Origin: Chitinophaga sp. GbtcB8
GTDB taxonomy: Bacteria > Bacteroidota > Bacteroidia > Chitinophagales > Chitinophagaceae
Direction of reading: 5' to 3'
DNA: 64,000 nt
NCBI RefSeq assembly: GCF_019091455.1
Contig: NZ_JAGXJN010000001.1
Location: 434,001 to 498,000 of the forward strand
Numbering within the stretch: the first letter of the stretch is position 1; each line of letters starts with the position of its first letter. A model generated the notes under the pieces. The model ran no database searches. It had not been told where the DNA came from and saw nothing but the letters and a program-made list of their open reading frames with translations. Shown here piece by piece: positions 34,942 to 44,400 of the stretch. A program made the position numbers and the translations under genes.

Positions 34942-36348
34942 TTAGTCAAATATTTTCCCTCTGTTCAAGATATTGCTGGGATCAAATACCTGTTTGATCT
35001 GTTTCATGATCTGCAGGTGCTGATCATCAAAGATCACATCCATGTATGATTTCTGTACCAGGCCAATGCCATGCTCTCCGGAAATGGTACCGCCCAGCTG
35101 TTTTACCAGCTCAAATATTTCACGGATACCGGTTTTGAGCGTACCATTCCACTGCTCTTCCGACAGCTCTCCACGGATAATGTTCACATGAAGATTGCCA
35201 TCGCCCGCATGTCCGTAACACACAGAATGGAAGCCATACTTTTTACCAATATCCTTTACCCCTTTCAGTAATGCGGGCAGCTCTGCACGCGGCACTACAG
35301 TATCTTCCTCCTTATACACAGAATTAGCTTTAACGGCTTCGGCTACACGCCTTCTTAATTTCCAGAGCTCTTCTTTCTGCTGATGATCTTCTGCAAAAAG
35401 AATATCCCCGCAATCAAATTCCGCTACCACGGCAGCAATGCCTTCCATTTCCTGCATCAGCACTTCTGTATAGTTGCCATCTACCTCTATCAGCAGGTGG
35501 GCCTGTATACCTTCTTCTATTTTTACTGTGCTGCTATCTACATAACGCGTTACCCATTCCAGCGCATCGCGCTCCATAAACTCCAGTGCAGAAGGAGTAT
35601 ACCCTGCACGGAAGATGGCGCTTACTGCGGCGCAGGCATTTTCAGCAGAGCGGAAAGGCACCAGCATCAGCAGGTCATATTTTGGAGATGGAATTAAGCG
35701 TAATACTATTTTAGTCACAATGCCCAGCGTACCTTCACTGCCTACTACCAGCTGGGTTAAGTTATAACCGGTGGAGTTCTTCAGCACATTGGCGCCCGTC
35801 CATATTACAGCGCCGGAAGGCAGCACTACTTCCAGGTTCAGCACATAATCCTTTACCACACCATATTTTACGGCTTTGGGACCGCCGGAATTTTCCGCAA
35901 TATTGCCCCCTATTAAACAGGAGCCGCGGCTGCTGGGATCAGGCGGGTAGAAAAGCCCTTTTTCCCGGACTGCATTTTGCAGCACTTCTGTAATAACGCC
36001 CGGTTCTACTGTTACCTGCAGGTTCCGTTCGTCAATAGCTATGATCTTGTTAAAACGCTCCATAGATAGTACTACCCCACCCCACTGCGGCAAAGCGCCG
36101 CCGCTTAAACCGGTGCCCCCGCCACGGGGTGTTACCGGCAGGCTTTCCTGCTGGCACAGCTGCATAATACTGCTTACCTGCTCCGTGGTATTGGGTTTCA
36201 ATACTACTTCCGGTAAATAGTGCAGGTCTTCTGTTTCGTCATGCGCATAGTGATGCAGCGCTTCCTCGTCTGTTAGCACATTGGCCGCTCCCACAATATC
36301 CCGGAAAAGGTCCAGGTGCCGGGCATCGAGCTTGGAGAAGTTCATCAT
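34942..36348 (-). CDS. FAD-linked oxidase, GlcD/D-lactate dehydrogenase type
   Basis: A 468-residue flavoprotein of the VAO/PCMH family. The FAD-binding PCMH signature is PRGGGTGLSGGALP with DPSSRGSCLIGGN; the C-terminal segment GHAGDGNLHVNI and GEHGIGLVQK are conserved in glycolate oxidase GlcD and D-lactate dehydrogenases. It oxidises a 2-hydroxy acid to the 2-oxo acid. The GlcE/GlcF partners are absent here, favouring a stand-alone D-lactate or D-2-hydroxyacid dehydrogenase. Two adjacent ATGs (36348 and 36345) are possible starts. Confidence 0.88.
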   Translation of the reverse strand: MMNFSKLDARHLDLFRDIVGAANVLTDEEALHHYAHDETEDLHYLPEVVLKPNTTEQVSSIMQLCQQESLPVTPRGGGTGLSGGALPQWGGVVLSMERFNKIIAIDERNLQVTVEPGVITEVLQNAVREKGLFYPPDPSSRGSCLIGGNIAENSGGPKAVKYGVVKDYVLNLEVVLPSGAVIWTGANVLKNSTGYNLTQLVVGSEGTLGIVTKIVLRLIPSPKYDLLMLVPFRSAENACAAVSAIFRAGYTPSALEFMERDALEWVTRYVDSSTVKIEEGIQAHLLIEVDGNYTEVLMQEMEGIAAVVAEFDCGDILFAEDHQQKEELWKLRRRVAEAVKANSVYKEEDTVVPRAELPALLKGVKDIGKKYGFHSVCYGHAGDGNLHVNIIRGELSEEQWNGTLKTGIREIFELVKQLGGTISGEHGIGLVQKSYMDVIFDDQHLQIMKQIKQVFDPSNILNRGKIFD

Positions 36349-36349
36349 G

Positions 36350-36357
36350 GGACAAAG
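36350..36357 (-). promoter_or_regulatory. -7 box TATCTTTG for the GlcD-like gene
   Basis: Exact TAnnTTTG, only 1 nt from the first ATG. Use of this box would give a leaderless message. Confidence 0.4.
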
Positions 36358-36363
36358 ATAGAG

Positions 36364-36465
36364 GAATTACGAATTATGCTGAAGGCAGAATGCTTAATGC
36401 CGAACGCTGATTATGTTTTGCTTTATGCATTCAGCGTTAGGCGGCATTCAGTCCATTCGTAATTA
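36364..36465. repeat. Hybrid heptad inverted-repeat element (GAATTAC plus GCTGAAT families)
   Basis: Seven consecutive 7-nt words at 36364-36412: the first two are GAATTAC type, the next five GCTGAAT type, with no break in phase. The opposite arm (36427-36465) has the complementary words in mirrored order, GCTGAAT complement inside and GAATTAC complement outside. It fills the gap up to 1 nt before the PorP/SprF stop codon. Confidence 0.85.
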
Positions 36466-36466
36466 A

Positions 36467-37489
36467 TTAAAAGCTGGGACATAATGTAGCTCTGCGGGCG
36501 CTGCTGAAGCTGCGGTTGGGATAAAGGCCGGTATAAACAATACCTATTTCGTAGGCGCCACGGCGGCCGTTGGATACAGCCAGGTTAGATGCCGTAACAT
36601 CATAGCTGAACATCATGCGCACCTTGGAGATCTCATATCCTACCAGGAAAATAAAAGCATCGTTCAGGCGGTAATAAGCGCCGCCAAATACCTGCTTTGT
36701 ACCATCGCCGGAAAGGTTATAGGCGGCATTGGTACCCATTACCAGCTCGCGGGAGCCGGCCTGCCGGGTATAATAGGCGGCAGGGTTCAGGATCACCTGG
36801 TCATTCAGCTTAAAAATACCATTCAGGAAACCGATATAACGGCGGTCTATCTGGTTATTGCCTTCGTAAAAGCTTTCATGCGGCTTGTTCACATGCTGCA
36901 CGGAAAAACCGCCATTCACGTAAATATTATCGGTAGGAAAGTAAGCGTAGTTCATACCCACCTGCATGTCGAAATAATTCACTTTTGACTGCGTAATGGG
37001 TTCTGCAGTGGGCAGCTCAGAATCAAAGAACTTACCGTTCCACTGGTCGCCAAAAGTAAGCTTAGCCAGATCTACCCGCTTGCTGGCAGATCCTACATTA
37101 AACCCTAATGACAGCAGGCTGCTTTGCCCTAACAGCTGGTGGTAGGCTACAGAACCATATACCTTGGTAGAGGTAAGGTTACCGCTGCCGGCCTGGTCCC
37201 GCAGGATCACGCCGCCCAAACCTACCCAGCCATACTCCAACCGGTCGCGGAACAGCTGGAAATCGGCAAAGGCCGACATAGTCTTATATGGCACCGGGAT
37301 ACTGGCCCACTGGTTACGGTAGTTGATACCTACCCGGTAATTACCATCCGGGATAAAACCGGTATTGGCCGGGTTGGTAGTTAGCGGTGAGTTAAAGAAC
37401 TGCGAAAAATGCAGGTCCTGTGCGGCTCCCTGCAGGGAAGCGAACAACAATACTAAACCGGCTACATAAAATTTTACTGGCTGCTTCAT
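36467..37489 (-). CDS. PorP/SprF-family T9SS outer membrane protein (module 2)
   Basis: A 340-residue outer membrane protein with a signal peptide (ending QGAAQD). The PorP/SprF N-terminus is present: HFSQFFNSPLTTNPAN and YRNQWASIPVPYKT. It begins 6 nt after the stop of the upstream giant cargo, so the genes are one transcription unit. It probably supports secretion or anchoring of the type B cargos at 37496 and 41403. Confidence 0.93.
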   Translation of the reverse strand: MKQPVKFYVAGLVLLFASLQGAAQDLHFSQFFNSPLTTNPANTGFIPDGNYRVGINYRNQWASIPVPYKTMSAFADFQLFRDRLEYGWVGLGGVILRDQAGSGNLTSTKVYGSVAYHQLLGQSSLLSLGFNVGSASKRVDLAKLTFGDQWNGKFFDSELPTAEPITQSKVNYFDMQVGMNYAYFPTDNIYVNGGFSVQHVNKPHESFYEGNNQIDRRYIGFLNGIFKLNDQVILNPAAYYTRQAGSRELVMGTNAAYNLSGDGTKQVFGGAYYRLNDAFIFLVGYEISKVRMMFSYDVTASNLAVSNGRRGAYEIGIVYTGLYPNRSFSSARRATLCPSF

Positions 37490-37495
37490 GGCTCG

Positions 37496-40400
37496 TCATC
37501 TTAACAAAGTAATGTTTCCTGTCTTATTCGTTTTCGTCCCGTCGCTGAATTCTACACTTACGGCGTATGCATATGCATCCATGGGTTGAATGGCGCCTTT
37601 GAACCGGCCGTCCCAACCAATGGTGGGATCATTGGATTCAAAGACCAGCTGGCCCCAACGATTGAATATCTTTAAATTGAATTTGGCTATTCCAAAGCCC
37701 CGCACCATCAGCACATCGTTCCGGCCATCATTATTGGGTGAGAAGGCATTAGGGACATCAAACAAGGGGATCACAATTGCCGCTACCTGCTTACAAACCG
37801 TATCTATACACCCTGCGGCATTGGTAGCCAGCAAACACACATCGTACGTTCCTGTTTTATTATACTGGTGTACGGGATTGGTTTCAGCAGAAACGGTCCC
37901 ATCTCCAAACTCCCACAAATAGCTTGCCGCACCTATGCTCTGGTTCACGAAAGTCACCGGTGTATTTTCTTCCGGTTTGGTAGGTGTGAAGGAGAAGTCG
38001 GCACTGGGCGGACCAAATACCGTGATCGTTATGCTGGTATCGTCCTCCTTATTACAGGTATTGTTATCTACTGCATGCAGCGTAACCGTGTAAGTACCGG
38101 GGTTTGGATATGTATGCACGGGGTAAGCCTCTGTAGAGGTGCTGCCGCCGTCTCCAAAGTTCCACTCAAACGTTTCCCCACCCAGGGAGGTATTGTTAAA
38201 CTCGATGGTAGAAGGTGCGCAGGAGCTGTCCGGCGCTATAAAGCTGGCTTCCACGTTAGCGGCCACACGCAAGGGCACGGTATCCGTATGCGGGGCGTTA
38301 CAATAGTTAGTATCCACCAGGGTAAGCAGGGCATTATATACACCCGGCGACTGGTAAGCGTGCTGCCAGTTGCCCAGGCCTACGGTTGACTGTGGCGTAC
38401 CATCCCCAAAATCCAGCGTAAAGGATAAATTGGTGAACGGTTTGCCCGGCGGCGCTACAGATGCATTTTGAAAATCATAGCTCAGGGCTTCGCAAGGCGG
38501 CAGCTTGGTTACCACCAGGTTTACGGAAGCACTGTCGGCCCGTATGCGTACCTGGGTGTAAGCGGTATCGCAACCGTTACAGCTGGCAGGGTCACATTTA
38601 ATAAGGCGTATAGTATAATCGCCAATGGCGTTATAAGTATGGGAAACGGTATCCAGGTTACCACCTACGTCCGGTGAACCATCGCCAAAGTTCCAGGTAC
38701 GGGTTTGGGCGGGAGAGCTGGTGGTATCTACAAACGTAATATCAGCAGGTACGCAATAGTTTTTCCTGCGGTCCAGGGTTTTAATGCCGGCTTTTACCCC
38801 ATCCAGGTTAAAGGCGATCTTTAACGCGCCAAAGTTACAGAAGGGTGGTGCGGCTGTTGCATATGCGCCGGGCGTGGTTGGGTAACGCGGTTTTGCGCCA
38901 TTGTTGGCCGATACGTTACACCAGGCGCACAGGCCCTGGTAAATAACCCCGTTACGGTCAAAACGGCTGGTACCGCCATCCACATGCTCATACAAACCAT
39001 TGCCGCCAAAAAAGCTGGCAAACAATACACCCGTAGCATCACGCTGCAATACAAAAAAGTAAAAGTCCTGATCGTCTGTGGTGCGTTGCAGGGGATTTTT
39101 GGTGATCAGCCCAGTGGTGCCTGAATTAGGATAACGCAGTGATTTATTGATACCGCCACCCCAGCCGGAAACATATACATTCTCACACCGGTCTACCAGG
39201 AAGGCTGTGGGTGAAATGCTGGGGTCTGCAGCCTGCTTGCCAAAAGTAGTAGAGTATACAAAGGCCGACAGGTTAGGATCCAGCTTGGATATAAACTGCT
39301 TGGAATTATCGTTATAAAAAACCGTGGTGCCGGTGGGTTGCTTCACCGGCCAGCGCCCGTCTGTGGTACCCATTGCATACACATTTCCTTCTGCATCCAG
39401 CTGAATACCGTACACCTGGTCTGCCGATGCATTGTCTGCACCCAGGTAAGTGCTTTGCAGCACACTGGCGCCATCGCTGGAAATGTGGGCAATAAACCCA
39501 TCGCACACGCCACCGCGGTAACCGGGATAAATAACACCACCGGTGGTACGGAAGTTAGTGCTGGCTGTGCCGCCGCCCACATACAAGGTATTACCGTTCA
39601 GCGCCAGCACATAACCTGCATCTTCCTTATCGCCGCCAAGATAGCTGGCCCATAACAGGTTGTTACAGTTAGGATCTATTTTCATTACCACTGCATCCTG
39701 CGCACCGCCAAAGCTGGTTTGGAAGGCGCCGGCTGTTACCGGAAAATCAGTGGAGCGGGTGCTGCTGGTTACATAAATGTTGGCTGCGCCATCCAGCACT
39801 ACTTCACTACGGGCATCATCGCCATAGTTGCGTAACAGTACCCAGCTGCCGGCCTGCCGGTTCTCGCGCATATTCACCGCATCATCCGCACTGCCGGCTA
39901 TACGCAGTGAACCAATGATGCCGGTACCGGCTGCGTTTAATTTCACAATGGCTATATCCCAGCCGCCACGGTTACCTACTTCATTTTTAAAGGGAAAGTT
40001 ACCGGAGGTTGTTCTGCCGCTGATCACCAGGTTACCGGCTGCATCGGCAAATAAGCTATGCGGCTGCTCATCGCCATTGCCGCCTAAATAGGTGGCATAT
40101 ACCAGGTTGCGGCCATTGGGGGTGAACTTGCTGATACCAATATCAAACTGCCCGCCCTGGAAAGCATTCTGGATAACACCGGTTGTTACCGGGTAACCCT
40201 GCGCCCATACAATACCACCGCCGTAAAAATTACCCTGGTCGTCATAAGTAGCGGTAAAGCCCCAGTTATCGGCCCGGGAGCCGGATACGCTGGAAAATAC
40301 ATACGTTGGATCTATGACCAGCGGGTACTGCGGATCATACTTACCGGATATTTTAAAACCAACCTTATTACCATTTACACGGTAGCTAACCTTTACGGTT

Positions 40401-41158
40401 ACACGCTGGTTATTGATGTATTGATATGCGTACGGCATCAGCTCTGTAGAGGTGCCTACAGAGGTAGTAATTTCCAGCTGGTCTTTCTTCAGCTCCAGCT
40501 TATCCACACCGTTATATTGTAATTGAATATTGGAAGGATCGGCGCCGGGATGCACGATCAGATCATACTTCAGCAAAGATGCTTCTGAATACACCTGCAT
40601 ATCAATGCCGGCATACAGGTCTTTGTAAAGCACCTGCTGGTAAGACTTTACACCCGACTTCCATTTGGAAGCATCGTTACCCAGGAAGTAGTTGCTATAA
40701 CCATCCGTGGGTTTATCAGGTGTTACCTGTAAGGTGGATTTGGCATTCAGAAAAGTTACTTCGTAGGCATGCGCTCTTACAATGGGCTTCTCACGTTTAA
40801 TATCGCCGGGTACATCCTGGTGCGGCGTGGTGCTGGCTGCGGGTGCGGCGGCAGTACCTTTTGCATTATAATCTACATAAGGCGGCGCCGGTGCATCTGC
40901 ATGCCCGTGCATGTATTCTGTAAGCTTTGAGTAATCGGTTTTGTTGAGGAGAGAAAAAGTGAACCCATTCTTTTTAAGGAAGATGGCGCCCCCGCCCAGA
41001 TCTGTTTTATACAAGAAATCTCCCTCCCACTGTCCTTTGTTCTCAATAAACTGCAAAGGGGTGAAATTACTGTTCTCCTGTGCTTGCGCCCTGGCCGGCA
41101 ATGTTGCCATCAGCCAAAACGTAACACTCAAAAAACCGGCAAGGAAAGTAAATTTCAA
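37496..41158 (-). CDS. Giant T9SS type B cargo with DUF7948-like head, SBBP repeats and PKD domains
   Basis: A 1,220-residue protein. A signal peptide (MKFTFLAGF ... PARAQ) is followed by an N-terminal domain with FIENKGQWEG (DUF7948-like), beta-propeller-like SBBP repeats (YLGGNGDE, YLGGDKEDA, YLGADNASAD), four PKD domains (WNFGDG, LDFGDG, WNFGDG, WEFGDG) and the gliding-motility sorting domain (NAFSPNNDGRND to GNITLLR). The start codon is TTG, and the paralog has a TTG at the equivalent position. It is a close tandem paralog of the gene at 41403. Surface adhesin or binding role inferred. Confidence 0.9.
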   Translation of the reverse strand: MKFTFLAGFLSVTFWLMATLPARAQAQENSNFTPLQFIENKGQWEGDFLYKTDLGGGAIFLKKNGFTFSLLNKTDYSKLTEYMHGHADAPAPPYVDYNAKGTAAAPAASTTPHQDVPGDIKREKPIVRAHAYEVTFLNAKSTLQVTPDKPTDGYSNYFLGNDASKWKSGVKSYQQVLYKDLYAGIDMQVYSEASLLKYDLIVHPGADPSNIQLQYNGVDKLELKKDQLEITTSVGTSTELMPYAYQYINNQRVTVKVSYRVNGNKVGFKISGKYDPQYPLVIDPTYVFSSVSGSRADNWGFTATYDDQGNFYGGGIVWAQGYPVTTGVIQNAFQGGQFDIGISKFTPNGRNLVYATYLGGNGDEQPHSLFADAAGNLVISGRTTSGNFPFKNEVGNRGGWDIAIVKLNAAGTGIIGSLRIAGSADDAVNMRENRQAGSWVLLRNYGDDARSEVVLDGAANIYVTSSTRSTDFPVTAGAFQTSFGGAQDAVVMKIDPNCNNLLWASYLGGDKEDAGYVLALNGNTLYVGGGTASTNFRTTGGVIYPGYRGGVCDGFIAHISSDGASVLQSTYLGADNASADQVYGIQLDAEGNVYAMGTTDGRWPVKQPTGTTVFYNDNSKQFISKLDPNLSAFVYSTTFGKQAADPSISPTAFLVDRCENVYVSGWGGGINKSLRYPNSGTTGLITKNPLQRTTDDQDFYFFVLQRDATGVLFASFFGGNGLYEHVDGGTSRFDRNGVIYQGLCAWCNVSANNGAKPRYPTTPGAYATAAPPFCNFGALKIAFNLDGVKAGIKTLDRRKNYCVPADITFVDTTSSPAQTRTWNFGDGSPDVGGNLDTVSHTYNAIGDYTIRLIKCDPASCNGCDTAYTQVRIRADSASVNLVVTKLPPCEALSYDFQNASVAPPGKPFTNLSFTLDFGDGTPQSTVGLGNWQHAYQSPGVYNALLTLVDTNYCNAPHTDTVPLRVAANVEASFIAPDSSCAPSTIEFNNTSLGGETFEWNFGDGGSTSTEAYPVHTYPNPGTYTVTLHAVDNNTCNKEDDTSITITVFGPPSADFSFTPTKPEENTPVTFVNQSIGAASYLWEFGDGTVSAETNPVHQYNKTGTYDVCLLATNAAGCIDTVCKQVAAIVIPLFDVPNAFSPNNDGRNDVLMVRGFGIAKFNLKIFNRWGQLVFESNDPTIGWDGRFKGAIQPMDAYAYAVSVEFSDGTKTNKTGNITLLR

Positions 41159-41313
41159 CGGAATAGATTTAGCGTTTTTTCCTGTAACTAATATACGAAT
41201 AATAACGTGGAAAGGTTGGCTAATGTTACCGGCTTTGGGGCAACATTCATCCTATGTAATAAGTTATTTATACAGAAGATGCGGATAAACAAGTGGTATA
41301 ATACATAAGCCCG

Positions 41314-41321
41314 CAAATTTA
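41314..41321 (-). promoter_or_regulatory. -7 box TAAATTTG upstream of the first-listed giant paralog
   Basis: Exact TAnnTTTG, leaving a leader of about 155 nt before the TTG start at 41158. The paralog has a comparable long leader. The rest of the 244-nt gap (41159-41402) shows no gene. Confidence 0.45.
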
Positions 41322-41402
41322 TTTTTGTACCATTCTAAACTAAGACCTGTACAATAATAAAACGTTTAAGGCGTTGCAAAATTGTTGTATGGTCTTCCCC
41401 TT

Positions 41403-44400
41403 TTACCGTAATAAGGTAACGCTACCCTGTTTATTTGCCTTGCTGCCATCACTAAACTCCAGGTACACTGTAAAGGCATAAGCATCCATCGGTTGCAAAG
41501 CGCCTTTGAACCGGCCATCCCAGCCAATGGAAGGATCATTGGATTCAAATACCAGCTGCCCCCAGCGGTTAAAGATCTTGAAGCTGAACTTATTGATGCC
41601 AAAACCACGTACCAGCAGCACATCGTTCATACCATCCCCGTTGGGAGAGAAGGCATTAGGTACATCAAACAAAGGAACGACAATGGCGGTTACCTGCTGG
41701 CAGGCCGTATCCGTACAGCCGGCCTGGTTAGTGGCCGTCATGCATACCTCGTAAGTGCCGGTTTTGTTGTACTGGTGCACCGGGTTGGTTTGTGTTGATA
41801 TCTCACCATCGCCAAACGCCCATAAATAACTTACGGCGCCAATGGACTGGTTTACAAAGGTAACCGGCGTATTGTCCTCCGGTTTGGTGGGCGTAAAGGA
41901 AAACTCCGCGGAAGGCGCGCCAAATACACGTATGGTTACGGTGGTATCGTCTGTTTTATTACAGGTATTGTTATCCACTGCATGCAGGGTTACCTGGTAG
42001 TCGCCTGGCGTGGGGTAGGTATGGGTGGGATAAGCTTCTGTGGAAGCAGCCCCGTCTCCAAAATCCCAGCTAAAGGATTCCCCGCCCAGGGTGGTATTGC
42101 CAAATTCAATAACTGCCGGTGCGCAGGAGCTGTCCGGCGCCGTAAAGCTGGCCACTACGTTGGCGGCTACCCGCAGGAGTATAGCTTCCGTATGCGGTGC
42201 ATTACAGTAGTTGGTATCTACCAGGGTAAGGGTGGCATTATAAATACCGTCTGCCTGGTAAGGGTGCTGCCAGGAGCCTGTGCCCACGGACGATGCCGGG
42301 GTACCATCTCCAAAGTCCAGTAAAAATGACTGGCTGGTAAAGGGCTTGCCCGGCGGCGGGGTAGAACCATTGGTGAACTCATAGGCCAGTGATTCGCAGG
42401 GCGGCTGGCGAAGGGCTGAAAAATCCACCACCGCACTATCGGCCCGGATGCGTATTTCTGTAAAAGCCGTATCGCATCCATTACAGCTGGCGGGATCGCA
42501 TTTAACCAGGCGTACCGTATAATCGCCAATAGCGGCATAGGTATGCGTAATGGTATCCAGGTTGCCGCCTACATCCGGCGTACCATCGCCAAAGTTCCAG
42601 GTACGGGTTTGGGCGGGGCTGCTGGTGGTATCCACAAACGTAATATCAGCAGGTACGCAATAGTTCTTTTTACGGTCCAGGGTTTTAATGCCGGCCTTTA
42701 CCCCATCCAGGTTAAAGGCAATCTTTAATGCACCAAAATTACAATCCGGCGGCGCTACATTGGAGTAAGCGCCCGGCGTGGTAGGATAGCGCGGTTTGGT
42801 TGGACTGGTGGATATATTACACCAGGCGCATAAACCCTGGTAAATAACGCCGTTACGGTCAAAGCGGCTGGTACCGCCATCCACATGCTCATACAAACCA
42901 TTGCCGCCAAAAAAGCTGGCAAACAGCACGCCTGTAGCATCGCGCTGCAGCACAAAAAAGTAAAAGTCCTGATCGTCGGTAGTGCGCTGCAAAGCATTTT
43001 TCACCGGCAGGCCTGAGGTACCGGAATTGGGATATTTCAAGCCTTTATCCAGCCCGCCGCCCCAGCCGGAAATGTACACGTTCTCACATTTATCTACCAG
43101 GAAAGCTACCGGCGAAATACTGGGCTCTGAGGCCTGCTTGCCAAAGGTTGTAGAGTATACAAAGGCCGACAGGTTGGGCTGCAGCTTGGATATAAACTGT
43201 TTGGAATTATCATTATAAAAAGTAGTAGCGCCACCGGGCTGCTGTATGGGCCAGTTACCTTCTGTAGTACCCATTACATATACATAACCGCCTGCATCCA
43301 GCTGAATGCCATATACCTGGTCGGCAGAGGGGTTATCAGATCCTATATAGGTGCTTTGCAGCAGGGTGGTACCATCGGTGGTAATATGGCTGATAAAGCC
43401 ATCGCACACACCGCCGCGGTAAGCAGGATACTTACTGCCACCTGTTGTGCGGAAGTCAGTGCTGGCGGTGCCGCCAGCCACATACAGTGTATTGCCATTT
43501 AATGCCAGCACATAGGCTGCATCTTCTTTAGAACCGCCTATATAGCTGGCCCAGGTTAATGCATTACAGGTGGGATCTATTTTCATTACCACGCCATCCT
43601 GGCTGCCGCCCATTGCGTTCTGGAAAGTGCCGGCTGTTACCGGGAAATCCGTAGAACGGGTACAGCTGGCTACGTAAATATTATCTGCTGCATCTACCAC
43701 CACCTCACTGCGGGCATCATCGCCATAGTTGCGTAACAGCACGGAGGCGCCGCTTTGCCGGTCCTCCCGTATGTTCACCCCATCATCCACACTGCCGGCT
43801 ATGCACAATGCACCAATAATACCGGTGCCGGCAGCATTTAATTTTACTACGGCAATATCCCAGCCGCCACGTTTGCCTACAACATTGGTGAAAGGAAAAT
43901 CGGATGATTTGGTTCTGCCGCTGATCACCAGCTCGCCCTTCGTATCTACAAACAGGCTATGCGGCTGCTCAATATTATTGCCACCCAGGTAGGTTGCATA
44001 CAATAAACGGCGGCCTGTAGGATCAAACTTACTAATAGCAATATCAAACTTCCCACCCTGGAAAGAGCTTTGTGCAGCGCCCGGTGTTACCGGGTAATTA
44101 CCGGGATCAAAGCTGATGCTGCCACCGTAAAAATTACCTGCTGCATCATAGGTAGCGGTAAAACCCCAGTTATCGGCCCGGGCGCCGGAGAGGGTAGAAA
44201 ATACATAGCTGGGGTCTATTACCAGCGGATACTTTCCATCATAATCCCCGCTTATTTTAAATCCTACTTTATTACCGCTTAACCGGTAGCTCACTTTTAC
44301 GGGTATACGTTGTTCATTGATGTATTGATAAGCATATGGCATCAGCTCCCTGGCTACGCCTACGGAGGTAGTGATTTCCAGGTTGCCTTTTTTCAGCTCC

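Noticed and set aside
32218..36348. GlcD-like oxidase as part of the phosphonate cassette
   Set aside because: It is separated from the cassette by a barrel gene with its own terminator and has its own -7 box.
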